A stretch of DNA of 64,000 nt, taken from NCBI RefSeq assembly GCF_023913755.1, contig NZ_JAMXBJ010000034.1, positions 1 through 64,000 of the forward strand. The letters are read 5' to 3'. Below are positions 26,668-35,170 of the stretch, in pieces. The notes under the pieces were generated by a model. The model was not told where the DNA came from, did no database searches, and saw only the letters and a program-made list of their open reading frames with translations. Position 1 is the first letter of the stretch. The number at the start of each line of letters is the position of its first letter. This DNA comes from Pseudarthrobacter cellobiosi (GTDB taxonomy: Bacteria > Actinomycetota > Actinomycetes > Actinomycetales > Micrococcaceae). The position numbers and the translations under genes are program-made.

Positions 26668-26924
26668 GAAAAACTCCTGGCTAGGGATACGGGCACTGCT
26701 AAGGTCAGGCTACCGGCTGGCGCACATCACCGCCCCTTGATGACAGGGCGTGAAAGTGAGCCGCGTCCTCAAAGGTTGCAGCTCCGGTAAAACATGACCC
26801 TCGGCCCAGGCGTACGATCCGTGGTCTTCGTGATTGCCGCTCCCTGGTGGTTAGCCACCCAACGCCAGTTGCGACCCCACCAGACTACCAAACGCGGGCG
26901 TGCCGCGCGGGTAGGCTTGTAGTC
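26668..26924. other. Divergent glyA-purU intergenic region
   Basis: The 257 bp between the two divergent genes must hold both promoters. It contains a small hairpin (CGCCC around 26733 and GGGCG near 26747) but no riboswitch I recognise. Confidence 0.4.
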
Positions 26925-27785
26925 GTGACTGAAGAGCAGCTGAACCGAGCCTACGTATTGACATTGTCCTGCCCGGACCGCCCCGGAATTGTCCACGCCG
27001 TGGCCGGAGCGCTCCTGGTGGCGGGCTGTAATATTTTGGACTCGCAGCAGTATGGCAGCCCCGCAACCGGCAACTTCTTTATGCGGGTGGAAGCGACGAC
27101 GACGGCCTCCCGGGCCGAGGTCCAGGCCGCCCTTGAGCCGGTGGTCCACTCCTTTGGCATGCAGTGGAGCCTCAACCCCGTGGGCCAGAAGGTGCGCACG
27201 CTCCTGATGGCCAGCACGTCCGCGCACTGCCTCAACGACATCCTGTTCCAGCAGCGCTCCGGCACCCTGCCCATCGAGATCCCGGCCATCGTCTCCAACC
27301 ACCGTGACCTTGCCGGGCTGGCCGAGTTCTACGGCGTCCCGTTCCACCACATCCCGGTCACCCCGGACACCAAGGCCCAGGCAGAGGACAAGCTGCGCGG
27401 CCTCATGGCCGAGCACGATATTGAACTGACCGTTCTGGCCCGCTACATGCAGATCATTTCGGACGACCTGTGCGCGGAGCTCACCGGCAAGGCCATCAAT
27501 ATCCACCACTCGTTCCTGCCGTCCTTCAAGGGCGCCAAGCCCTACCACCAGGCTCATGCCCGCGGCGTGAAGCTGATCGGCGCCACTGCCCACTACGTCA
27601 CGGCCGCGCTGGACGAGGGGCCCATCATCGAGCAGGAAGTCATCCGCGTGGACCACGCCCGCACTCCGGAGCAGTTCGTGCAGATGGGCCGGGACGTGGA
27701 AGGCCGCACTTTGACGCAGGCCGTCCAATGGCATGCCGAACACCGTGTGCTTCTGGACGGCAACCGGACTGTGGTCTTTAACTAA
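26925..27785 (+). CDS. purU: Formyltetrahydrofolate deformylase
   Basis: PurU hydrolyses 10-formyl-THF to formate and THF, balancing the one-carbon pool. The 286-residue protein has an N-terminal ACT domain (YVLTLSCPDRPGIVHAVAG) and a formyltransferase-like catalytic domain with IVSNHRDL, HHSFLPSFKGAKPYHQA and GATAHYVTAALDEGPII (Asn, His, Asp triad region). I chose the GTG at 26925 because it begins just before the ACT domain. It is divergent from glyA-folD. Confidence 0.94.
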   Translation: MTEEQLNRAYVLTLSCPDRPGIVHAVAGALLVAGCNILDSQQYGSPATGNFFMRVEATTTASRAEVQAALEPVVHSFGMQWSLNPVGQKVRTLLMASTSAHCLNDILFQQRSGTLPIEIPAIVSNHRDLAGLAEFYGVPFHHIPVTPDTKAQAEDKLRGLMAEHDIELTVLARYMQIISDDLCAELTGKAINIHHSFLPSFKGAKPYHQAHARGVKLIGATAHYVTAALDEGPIIEQEVIRVDHARTPEQFVQMGRDVEGRTLTQAVQWHAEHRVLLDGNRTVVFN

Positions 27786-27812
27786 GCGGTCTCTTATTTA
27801 AGGTCGTGGGCC

Positions 27813-28493
27813 ATGGACGCAGTTGAGAATGCAGTGGAGGAACCCGGCAGCGAGCAGCGCCTCGCCGAGTTCTATAACCGCCGCGCGGCGTCCGGCACGG
27901 AACATCCGCTCGCGCCCCAGCGGGTCGAACAGCGTGAGCGGTTCATCGCGTTGCTCAAGGCCGAGAGCCGCCACAACGTCCTGGAGATCGGCTCCGGCAT
28001 GGGGCTCGATGGCCTGCAGTTCGTCCGGGCCGGCATCCATTACACCGGCGTTGACCTCTCCGAGGAGCACGTCCGCAGGTCCCGGGCGAAGGGCCTGGAC
28101 GTCTCCGTGGCCAGCGCCCGGCAACTGCCCTTCCCGGACGGAACCTTTCCGGCCCTCTGGACCATGAGCACGCTGCTGCACGTCCCTGCCACTGATATCG
28201 ATAGCGTCCTGGGCGAACTGGTGCGAGTCACGGCACCCGGGGCTCCCATCGCCGTCGGCCTCTGGTCCGGTGAGGATGAAGAGGTCCTGAACCCCGAGGA
28301 CGACGTCGAACCCCGCCGGTTCTTCAGCCGGCGCAGCGACGCGACGGTGCGGCAGGTCTTTGGCCGGCATGGTGTCATCGAGGACTTTGTCACCTGGCCG
28401 GAAGGCACCGGTGAGGAATCCGGTCCGGGCGCGGGGAACTGGACGCAGCACTACCAGTTCCTGATCCTCCGCACCCCCGCCTCTCCCAACTGA
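27813..28493 (+). CDS. Class I SAM-dependent methyltransferase
   Basis: This 226-residue protein has the SAM-binding motif I VLEIGSGMGLDGL near residue 52, an acidic residue in GVDLSEEHV, and LPFPDGTFPALWTMSTLLHV as motifs II-III. The acceptor is unknown. The last codons and stop lie inside the left arm of a family A palindrome, so its C-terminus (ASPN) was probably set by insertion of that repeat. Confidence 0.85.
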   Translation: MDAVENAVEEPGSEQRLAEFYNRRAASGTEHPLAPQRVEQRERFIALLKAESRHNVLEIGSGMGLDGLQFVRAGIHYTGVDLSEEHVRRSRAKGLDVSVASARQLPFPDGTFPALWTMSTLLHVPATDIDSVLGELVRVTAPGAPIAVGLWSGEDEEVLNPEDDVEPRRFFSRRSDATVRQVFGRHGVIEDFVTWPEGTGEESGPGAGNWTQHYQFLILRTPASPN

Positions 28494-28550
28494 GTAGCGC
28501 TATCTGTCGTTATGAGGGCTCATAACGACAGATAGCGCTACTCAGTTGGG
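28485..28550. repeat. Family A intergenic palindrome, copy 2, overlapping a stop codon
   Basis: Two perfectly matched 32-bp arms (28485-28516 and 28519-28550) are separated by 2 bp. The core matches the copies at 24.3 and 56.4 kb, but the central base pair is changed on both arms (GTTATGAG with CTCATAAC), a compensated change. The arm contains the TGA that ends the methyltransferase gene. Confidence 0.92.
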
Positions 28551-28576
28551 GTGGGCGGATGTCCTAGGCTTGGCCC

Positions 28577-29095
28577 ATGGCTCCTCTTTACACTTTCGCC
28601 GGCGACACCCCGGCCGTCCACGCATCCGCCTTCGTTGCCCCGACGGCGTCGATCATCGGCAAGGCCACGCTCGCTGAGGATTCGAGCGCCTTCTATGGGG
28701 TGTCGGTCCGGGCGGACACGGCGGCCATCGGCGTCGGCGCCGGCAGCAACCTGCAGGACAACGTGGTGCTCCATGCAGATCCGGGCTTCCCCTGCACGGT
28801 CGGGGCCGGGGTCAGTGTGGGGCACGCCGCCGTCGTCCACGGCTGCACGGTGGAAGACGACTGCCTGATCGGCATGGGCGCCACTGTGCTCAACGGCGCC
28901 GTGATCGGCACCGGCTCGCTCGTGGCGGCAGGTGCCGTGGTCCTGGAAGGCACGGTAGTGCCGCCCCGGTCACTCGTGGCCGGCGTCCCCGCCAAGGTAC
29001 GGCGGGAACTCACCGACGAGGAGTTCGACGGCGTGAAGCAGAATGCCGCCCGCTACGTGGAACTGGCCCGGGCGCACCGGGAGCTGCACGGCTAG
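28577..29095 (+). CDS. Gamma-carbonic anhydrase family protein
   Basis: This 172-residue left-handed beta-helix protein probably hydrates CO2 or acts as a related hexapeptide-repeat protein. Zinc-ligand histidines are in place: VVLHADPG, then GHAAVVHG. Hexapeptide periodicity continues through LIGMGATVLNGAVIGTGSLVAAGAVVLEG, and the closing PPRSLVAGVPAKVRR is typical. It stands alone between a methyltransferase and the convergent amine oxidase. Confidence 0.88.
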   Translation: MAPLYTFAGDTPAVHASAFVAPTASIIGKATLAEDSSAFYGVSVRADTAAIGVGAGSNLQDNVVLHADPGFPCTVGAGVSVGHAAVVHGCTVEDDCLIGMGATVLNGAVIGTGSLVAAGAVVLEGTVVPPRSLVAGVPAKVRRELTDEEFDGVKQNAARYVELARAHRELHG

Positions 29096-29165
29096 TCCCC
29101 ACCCGCCCCTAACCTCGCAAGCTCGGCCAGGGAACCCTGCGGGCGTGGCCCCAGGCTCCTTACCC

Positions 29166-30860
29166 TCAGTCCAAGGCGATGGGCCCGATAGCGTCCAGGA
29201 GTTCGCCCGGACCGGGGTTGCCCGGCGCCGACGTCCCGCCCAGGTGGTTCACCACACCCCACACCGCGTTCAAGCCGGTGGTTACGGCGCCTTCGGCCCA
29301 GCCCGCCGTGAAGGACACATCATCACCGGCAAGGAAGATCCCGCGCTGGGCTTCGGGCAGTTTGTCCTGCTTGAAGTGCGTAAAGAGGCGCTGCTGGTAG
29401 CGGTAATGCCCCGGCAGGTTCGCTTTGAAGGCACCCATGAAGTTGGGGTCCGCTTCCCAGGAAACGGTGATGGGCTGGCCCACGATGTGGCTGGCGATGT
29501 CCACGCCCGGGTAAATCTGCTCGAGCGAGTGCAGCATCAGCTCAACGCGTTCGTCGGCGTCCAGCGCCAGCCATTTGAGCGCGTCATCGTTCCACGTGTA
29601 GGACAGCAGGATCACGGCGGGCTTGTCCGGGCCGTCATCCAGGAGGTAGGTGGCCCTGTTCAGCCGGTCCGTCAGGGTCATGGACAGCACCTCGCGGCCG
29701 GTGTCCGGATCGACGTCCTTCCAGAACGGACGGTCCACCATGACAAACGTCTTGGACGACTGCATGTAGTGCGAGCGCTCGATCGCAGTCCACAGTTCGG
29801 CCGGGAACAGCGCCTCCTCGGTGTGGATGCGAGTGGACAGCAGCCAGGACTGGCACGTGGTCACCACCGCAGGGTAGCTGGCCTCACGGCCCCAGCGCTC
29901 CCTGATCCGGAGGTCGCCATCGGGATCGCGGCGGATCCTGCCCACAGCCCCGCGGGGCGTGCCGGAGTGGAGCGACGCCAGGGACGTTCCGTCCGGCCAG
30001 TGGGCCATGCCCGACGGCGCGTGCTGCCACAGTGCCTCGGGCAGCCGTTGGGCTCCGCCGCTGATGAGCCGGTGCTGGTCATCGGCGTCGGTGTAGACCA
30101 CGCGGAGGATTTCCAGGATGGAGTTGGGGAAGTCGGTGTCCCAGCCGCCGGTGCCGAAGCCCACCTGGCCAAAGGCCTCACGGTGCGCAAAGCCGGCTTC
30201 CTTGAATGACTCGCTCCCGGCGATGAACCCATAGAAGGTCTGCTCGTCCATGAGCGGCAGCAGCTCGTTCCAGAGCTCCTTGATCCGGCCCGTATCCCGG
30301 GCCCGGATGGCCTCCTGCATTTCGACGAACTTCGCTCCGTCGTTCACCGCGGCCTTCCAGGCATCGGCCACCTCGCGGAAGAACGGCGGCAGGTCCTGGG
30401 CGGTCTCGGCGTAGTACTTCTGGCCGGCCAGTTCGATCACGGTGCTGGACGTGACGGGTGCCAGGGGGTTGGGGAAATCCTGGGTGTCCAGCTCCAGCAG
30501 GTCCACGTAGTGGTAGAAAGCCCTGCCCGACACGGGGAACCGCATGCCGCCCAGATCGGCCACCACGCCGGGAGCGGACGGGAAACCGGCCGTCCGCAAG
30601 CGGCCGCCGATCTGGTCCGCTTCATAAATGACAGGGCGCAGGCCCAGCTTCATCAGTTCGTAGGCCGTGACGAGGCCCGAAAGGCCCGCCCCTACAACTG
30701 CCACCTCGGTGCCGTACAGCTCCGGCGGAACCGCGCCGAGCCCTGCCGGATGGGCGAGGTAGTGGTCGTAGCTGAACGGAAAATCGGGGTTCAGCATGGT
30801 GATGGGACCAGCCTGGGTGCTGGACGGGTCAGAAGCCGGGAGTTCGGTGGCGACGGTCAT
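29166..30860 (-). CDS. davB: FAD-dependent amine oxidase, probable L-lysine 2-monooxygenase (DavB-like)
   Basis: The protein has 564 residues with VAVVGAGLSGLVTAYELMKLG (FAD fold) near residue 53 and IGGRLRT after it. It is written as a flavin monoamine oxidase family member, but its landmarks resemble Pseudomonas DavB, as I recall it: FPFSYDHYLAHPAGLG near the start, QSSKTFVMVDRPFWKD, ITVSWEADPNFMGAFK, and an end NPGPGELLDAIGPIAL. DavB turns lysine into 5-aminovaleramide, CO2 and water. The DavA-like amidase and APC permease nearby support this. A tryptophan 2-monooxygenase remains possible. Confidence 0.78.
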   Translation of the reverse strand: MTVATELPASDPSSTQAGPITMLNPDFPFSYDHYLAHPAGLGAVPPELYGTEVAVVGAGLSGLVTAYELMKLGLRPVIYEADQIGGRLRTAGFPSAPGVVADLGGMRFPVSGRAFYHYVDLLELDTQDFPNPLAPVTSSTVIELAGQKYYAETAQDLPPFFREVADAWKAAVNDGAKFVEMQEAIRARDTGRIKELWNELLPLMDEQTFYGFIAGSESFKEAGFAHREAFGQVGFGTGGWDTDFPNSILEILRVVYTDADDQHRLISGGAQRLPEALWQHAPSGMAHWPDGTSLASLHSGTPRGAVGRIRRDPDGDLRIRERWGREASYPAVVTTCQSWLLSTRIHTEEALFPAELWTAIERSHYMQSSKTFVMVDRPFWKDVDPDTGREVLSMTLTDRLNRATYLLDDGPDKPAVILLSYTWNDDALKWLALDADERVELMLHSLEQIYPGVDIASHIVGQPITVSWEADPNFMGAFKANLPGHYRYQQRLFTHFKQDKLPEAQRGIFLAGDDVSFTAGWAEGAVTTGLNAVWGVVNHLGGTSAPGNPGPGELLDAIGPIALD

Positions 30861-32395
30861 GAAAGCTCTGCCTTCGATTGTTCGGGGGTGGACAGCGTTG
30901 AAGATTCCTGCCTGCTCAGCTCACGGTATTCCTCGTGGCTCAGCGCCGCTACCCTGGAGTTCCGGCGTCCGTAGCCGAAGTAGGCGGCCAGGCCCACCAG
31001 CATCCAGACTCCGAAGGTCACCCAGGTATCGGCACCGAGGTTGGCCATGAGGAAGGCGCACATCAGCGCACCGAGGATCGGGGTCAGGGGGAAGAGCGGC
31101 ACGCGGAACGTGCGTTTCAGCTCGGGCCTGGTGCGGCGCAGGTAGATCACGGCCACATTGACGAGGGCGAAGGCGAACAGGGTGCCGATGCTGGTGGCGT
31201 CGGCCAGCGCACCGAGCGGGACCAGCCCTGCGGTGAGGGCGACGGCGATGCCCACCAGGAGCGTGCCGGCCGCAGGGGTGCCGGTCCGGCGGGAGACGCG
31301 GCCGAAGATCTTGGGGATGAGGCCGTCGCGGGACATGGCGAGCAGGATGCGGGTCTGGCCGTAGAGGACAGTGAGCACGATGCTGGCGATGGCGAGGACT
31401 GCGCCGACGGCGAAGACGAGGGCGATCCAGGGCTGGCCGGTGGTTTCCTCCAGGATCTTCACCAGGGCGGCTTCGGTGCCGTCGAACCAGCCCCACGGGC
31501 GGGCGCCGATGGCTGCGACGGCCACCAGGACGTAGATGGTGGTGACGATGACCATCGAGAGCATGATGGCCCGGGGAAGGTCGCGCTTGGGGTTGCGGGC
31601 TTCCTCGCCTGCGGTGGAGGCGGCGTCGAAGCCGATATAGGAAAAGAACACCCGGGACGCGGCCGCGGAGACTCCGGCGGCGCCCATGGGCAGGAGCGGT
31701 TCGAAGTTGCCCGCATTGAAGGCGGTGAAGGCCACAGCGCAGAAGAAGAGGAGAATGCCCACCTTGACCACAACGATGGACGTGTTGATCCAGGCGCTTT
31801 CCTTGGCCCCGCGGACCAGGAGGATGGTTGCCAGCACCACGATGACCATGGCGGGGACGTTGACCAGGCCGCCGTCGCCCGGGGGCTGGGAGACGGCGTC
31901 GGGCAGGACCTGCCCGAAAACGGCCAGGGTCTCGTTTACGTACTGGCCCGCCCCGACGGCAACGGCCGCGACCGAGACGGCGTACTCCAGGACCAGACAC
32001 CAGCCGCAGATCCAGGCCATGCCTTCACCCATGGTGGCGTAGGTGTAGGAATAACTGGAACCGGCAACGGGGACCATGCCGGCCATTTCCGCATAGGACA
32101 CGGCGGAGAGCAGCGCGGCGAATCCGGCGATGGCGAACGAGATCCAGATCGCGGGCCCGGCCAGCGGAACGGATTCTCCGAGGATGACCAGGATGCCTGT
32201 TCCCAGGGTGGCACCGACACTGATCATGGTCAGCTGGAGGACCCCGAAGCTGCGGACCAGTTTCGGTCCGCCATGGCCGCTTTCCGCTTCCCTGACCATC
32301 TGTCCGATTGGTTTCCGGCGCAGCAGTTGCGCGCCCAGCCCGGGACGGCCGGCTGCACGGCCCGTGGCCGGTCCGGAGAGTGTTGGCACAGTCAT
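30857..32395 (-). CDS. APC-family amino acid permease
   Basis: This 512-residue permease has about 12 helices. The N-terminal segment GVLQLTMISVGATLGTGILVILGESVPLAGPA carries the APC Gly-rich motif, and FFSYIGFDAASTAGEEARNPKRDLP is typical of the cationic amino acid transporter group. The stop overlaps the amine oxidase ATG, so both are made together. Lysine import is the natural guess from the neighbours, but specificity is not readable from sequence. Confidence 0.88.
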   Translation of the reverse strand: MTVPTLSGPATGRAAGRPGLGAQLLRRKPIGQMVREAESGHGGPKLVRSFGVLQLTMISVGATLGTGILVILGESVPLAGPAIWISFAIAGFAALLSAVSYAEMAGMVPVAGSSYSYTYATMGEGMAWICGWCLVLEYAVSVAAVAVGAGQYVNETLAVFGQVLPDAVSQPPGDGGLVNVPAMVIVVLATILLVRGAKESAWINTSIVVVKVGILLFFCAVAFTAFNAGNFEPLLPMGAAGVSAAASRVFFSYIGFDAASTAGEEARNPKRDLPRAIMLSMVIVTTIYVLVAVAAIGARPWGWFDGTEAALVKILEETTGQPWIALVFAVGAVLAIASIVLTVLYGQTRILLAMSRDGLIPKIFGRVSRRTGTPAAGTLLVGIAVALTAGLVPLGALADATSIGTLFAFALVNVAVIYLRRTRPELKRTFRVPLFPLTPILGALMCAFLMANLGADTWVTFGVWMLVGLAAYFGYGRRNSRVAALSHEEYRELSRQESSTLSTPEQSKAELS

Positions 32396-32554
32396 CGTTG
32401 ACGTCCGTTCGTGAGTAGTTGTCGGTTTCCCCCCACCCAGCGTAGGGGTGTGAGCCGCATCTCAGGCATGTGCAAAGTGACCTATAGTGTTCAAGCATGA
32501 GACGTAATGCACCACTGATGCGCAGCACTGAACTCTCCTGCCCGGGGACCCTCC
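32396..32554. promoter_or_regulatory. Divergent promoter region of permease-davB and the PucR-type regulator
   Basis: The 159-bp gap separates the minus-strand permease-oxidase unit from the plus-strand regulator gene, the classic arrangement for a regulator controlling a divergent operon. A TATAGTG box near 32491 could be a plus-strand -10 element. I found no clear operator palindrome. Confidence 0.4.
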
Positions 32555-34189
32555 GTGCAGCCTGATGCTGCGGAACACCTGGATGCGGTGACCCTCGGCC
32601 ACTTCCTGGCAGCCCTCCCCCCGGACCTCACCGTCCTGCACGACGCCGGCAACGCCGGCGCGCCTTTGCGCTGGGTGGAGCCCAGCGAACTGGAGGATCC
32701 CACGCCGTACCTGCTGGACGGGGAGTTCGTGCTGACGGCGGGACTGCCGTTCCTGGACGACGGCGGAACGAAGAAAAGGGCGGAAGCGTACGTCCGGCGG
32801 CTTGTCGGCGCAGGCGTCGCCGCCTTGGGGTTTGGCCTGGAGCCCTACTTCGACGCCGTCCCGGACCATGTGCTGTTAGCGTGCCGAACGCATCAGCTCA
32901 CCCTGGTGCAGATCCCCAGCAGCGTCCCCTTCGCCGCCATCGGCCTGGAGTTCTCCCAGCTCCTGGAATCCGGCAACGCCCGGGTCTTCCGTCAGCTGGC
33001 AGACACCAACCGGCAGCTGATGCGGGCGGTGCTGTCGGCCAGGCCCGAGCACGAGCTCCTCTCCGCCCTGGCGCAGCGGGTCCCGGTGTGGGCCCAGCTT
33101 TTCGGGGCGGACGGCCGGGTGCGGGCCCGGGCCGCAGCAGCCGGGACCGGCGGAACCGGCCCTGCGGCCGCCGTCGAGCCTTCCGCCCTGCAGCCCGTGC
33201 TGAAGCGGCTGCTCGCAGGCAACGGCCCGCGCGTGGAGACGGACTCACTGCCCACGAGCGGGTCGGCCCTGGTGTTCGGCCACCCCCTCCGAAGCACCAA
33301 GGACGCCACCCTCGGGGCACTGATCCTGGGTACGGACAGGGCGCTGACCCCGGCGCAGAACAGTGTGGTGTCCTCGGTGGTGGGGCTGCTGGAACTGCTG
33401 GTGCGCCAGCGCACCAGCGGCTCGCTCGCCCCCAGCCAGCTGGCAACGGCGCTGCTGCTGCATCCGGAGAGCCTGGCCGCCGGTTCAACCCGGCAGCTGA
33501 ACGTCCTCAGGGACCTCTTGGCGCAGAGCGTGTCCGGAACCCGGTCCGGCGCCCTGCGGGTGGTCCAGGGTGTCCGCGCGGACGCCGCGGCGCCGGCGTC
33601 GGCGGATGGCCCTGTCCGGGAACTGCTGCAGTGGCGCAGGCTGTTCGACACGAAGATGGTGGAACTGACGGACTACGGGTTTGCGGCCGTCACCCGGTTC
33701 AAGGTGGACGACGCACTGCTGCATGAGGTGGAGGAGCTGGGCTGGCGCCTGGTGGTGGGCGATCCCACCGAAATGGCCGGCCTTCCTGCCGCCTACCAGC
33801 GCGCGGCGTCTCTGCGGTCCCGCGTCCAGGCAAGCGGGGAAAGCGTGCGTGTGGATGACGTCACGTGGTCGGTCGCGGGGCTGTTGGGACGCGGCGCCGG
33901 CACCATGCTTGCCGCCCGGCTGCTGGAACCGGTCCTGGCGCAGGAGCCTGACCGAATCAGCTCCCAGCTCGGTGTCCTGAAGTCGTGGCTGGGCGAAAAC
34001 GGCAACTGGGATGCCACTGCCAAAGTCCTGGGGATGCACCGGAACAGCGTGCGGCGCCAGATCAATGCACTGGGCGAGCTGCTGGCCATGGACCTAGGTT
34101 CCGCCCAGGTGCGGGCGGAGCTGTGGATTGCCCTGCAGTACGTGGATGCTCTGGAGGACCGGATGGTTCAGATGCCCCAGGACCGGTAG
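32555..34189 (+). CDS. PucR-family transcriptional regulator
   Basis: This 544-residue regulator has a PucR ligand domain at the N-terminus (VTLGHFLAALPPDLTVLHDAG and PYLLDGEFVLTAGLPF), a GAF-like middle, and a C-terminal PucR helix-turn-helix (WLGENGNWDATAKVLGMHRNSVRRQI, about residues 475-500). The start is GTG. PucR-type proteins often sense amino acids or nitrogen compounds and activate catabolic genes. It is divergent from permease-davB and convergent with davA (22-bp overlap), so it is the likely local regulator. Confidence 0.88.
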   Translation: MQPDAAEHLDAVTLGHFLAALPPDLTVLHDAGNAGAPLRWVEPSELEDPTPYLLDGEFVLTAGLPFLDDGGTKKRAEAYVRRLVGAGVAALGFGLEPYFDAVPDHVLLACRTHQLTLVQIPSSVPFAAIGLEFSQLLESGNARVFRQLADTNRQLMRAVLSARPEHELLSALAQRVPVWAQLFGADGRVRARAAAAGTGGTGPAAAVEPSALQPVLKRLLAGNGPRVETDSLPTSGSALVFGHPLRSTKDATLGALILGTDRALTPAQNSVVSSVVGLLELLVRQRTSGSLAPSQLATALLLHPESLAAGSTRQLNVLRDLLAQSVSGTRSGALRVVQGVRADAAAPASADGPVRELLQWRRLFDTKMVELTDYGFAAVTRFKVDDALLHEVEELGWRLVVGDPTEMAGLPAAYQRAASLRSRVQASGESVRVDDVTWSVAGLLGRGAGTMLAARLLEPVLAQEPDRISSQLGVLKSWLGENGNWDATAKVLGMHRNSVRRQINALGELLAMDLGSAQVRAELWIALQYVDALEDRMVQMPQDR

Positions 34190-34962
34190 AGCTCCGGGCG
34201 GCGTTCCCGGAGATAGGGCACCACGTCACGGGCATTTCGGGCGGCGTCCGGATCCACCTCGGCGAACAGGAGTTCGGCTCCCGGTCCCGCCGTGGCCAGC
34301 AGCGAACCATCCGGTCCGGCAATGACACTGCCGCCGAGGAATTCGCAGCCGTCCTCGGTTCCCGAGTGGTTGGCATAGGCGATGGTCAGCTGGCTTTCCA
34401 GCGCGCGGGCCCGGAGCAGGACCTGGGGAACCGTCTCGAAACCGTGCGCCAGTGCGGTGGGTACCAGCAGCAGCTCGGCTCCGCCCAGCGCGGCGGCCCT
34501 GACCGTTTCCGGAAATTCCACGTCGTAGCAGATCACCATTGACGTCCGGAAGCCGTTGAAATCGACGACGGCGGGAGCTGCTTCCGCGGGGCTGAACGCC
34601 GCGCGTTCGTCATCGCCAAAGAGGTGCACTTTTGCGTAGGTGAGAAGCTCAACCCCCGCGCTGTCCACGAGCGTGGAGGTGATGTGCCAGCTGCCCCTTT
34701 CCGTGACTGACGGCAGGCTGTAGACCAGTCCGATTCCGTGGCGGCGCGCGATGCCTGCCAGCGTCTCCCTGATGGCGGGAAGCCCGGTGGGGTCCAGCTC
34801 AGCGCGGAGCTGGAGCGGGGCGTAGCCCACGGCAAACAGTTCGGGCGTAAGCAGGACTGCTGCGCCTGCCGCGGCGGCCGCCCGGGCAGCCGCATCCAGC
34901 TCAGCGCAGTTTGCATCGACGTCGAGTACGCGGGCGTTTGCCTGCATCAGGGCCAGCAGCAC
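34168..34962 (-). CDS. davA: Carbon-nitrogen hydrolase, probable 5-aminovaleramidase (DavA-like)
   Basis: This nitrilase-superfamily amidase has about 264 residues. The catalytic triad is visible: Glu41 in TPELFAVGY, Lys111 in YAKVHLFGDDE, Cys145 in VICYDVEFPE. YANHSGTEDGCEFLGGSVIAGPDGSLLA resembles the matching part of DavA, which hydrolyses 5-aminovaleramide to 5-aminovalerate, the step after DavB. I chose GTG at 34962, placed after GAGGTGG; the frame is open for 156 more codons upstream, but that part does not look like protein. It faces the PucR regulator. Confidence 0.78.
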   Translation of the reverse strand: MLLALMQANARVLDVDANCAELDAAARAAAAAGAAVLLTPELFAVGYAPLQLRAELDPTGLPAIRETLAGIARRHGIGLVYSLPSVTERGSWHITSTLVDSAGVELLTYAKVHLFGDDERAAFSPAEAAPAVVDFNGFRTSMVICYDVEFPETVRAAALGGAELLLVPTALAHGFETVPQVLLRARALESQLTIAYANHSGTEDGCEFLGGSVIAGPDGSLLATAGPGAELLFAEVDPDAARNARDVVPYLRERRPELYRSWGI

Positions 34963-35120
34963 CGTTTCCACCTCACATGATCGGGACGGCCACAGGAAGG
35001 ATGCGTCCGCTTTTTCCAGCCTAGCCACCGGCCCTGAACGACATCCGGGGCCAATTGCACCGGCCGAAGCCACAGGAGGGACGGATCGTCCTATCTTTTT
35101 TGTCTCATCCGGCAGACTCC

Positions 35121-35150
35121 TTGCGTTAACTTCTTGACTACAACAGTCAA
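35121..35150 (+). promoter_or_regulatory. Promoter/operator of the ROK regulator, shared with mmsA
   Basis: TTGCGTTAAC followed by CTTGACTACAA matches, at 19 of 23 positions, a block at 36381 upstream of mmsA. Within it, TTGACTACAACAGTCAA is a perfect 6-5-6 inverted repeat. TTGACT could be a -35 box. The likely reader is the ROK protein encoded next to it. Confidence 0.6.
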
Positions 35151-35170
35151 AGTAGGGCAGTCTTCTTTTC

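Noticed and set aside
24694..26790. 698-residue plus-strand ORF opposite folD and glyA
   Set aside because: Antisense shadow; folD and glyA are identified by catalytic motifs.
26668..26924. Riboswitch (THF or glycine) upstream of glyA
   Set aside because: A small hairpin is present, but the sequence does not match the THF or SAM-IV motifs I know, and no expression platform is clear.
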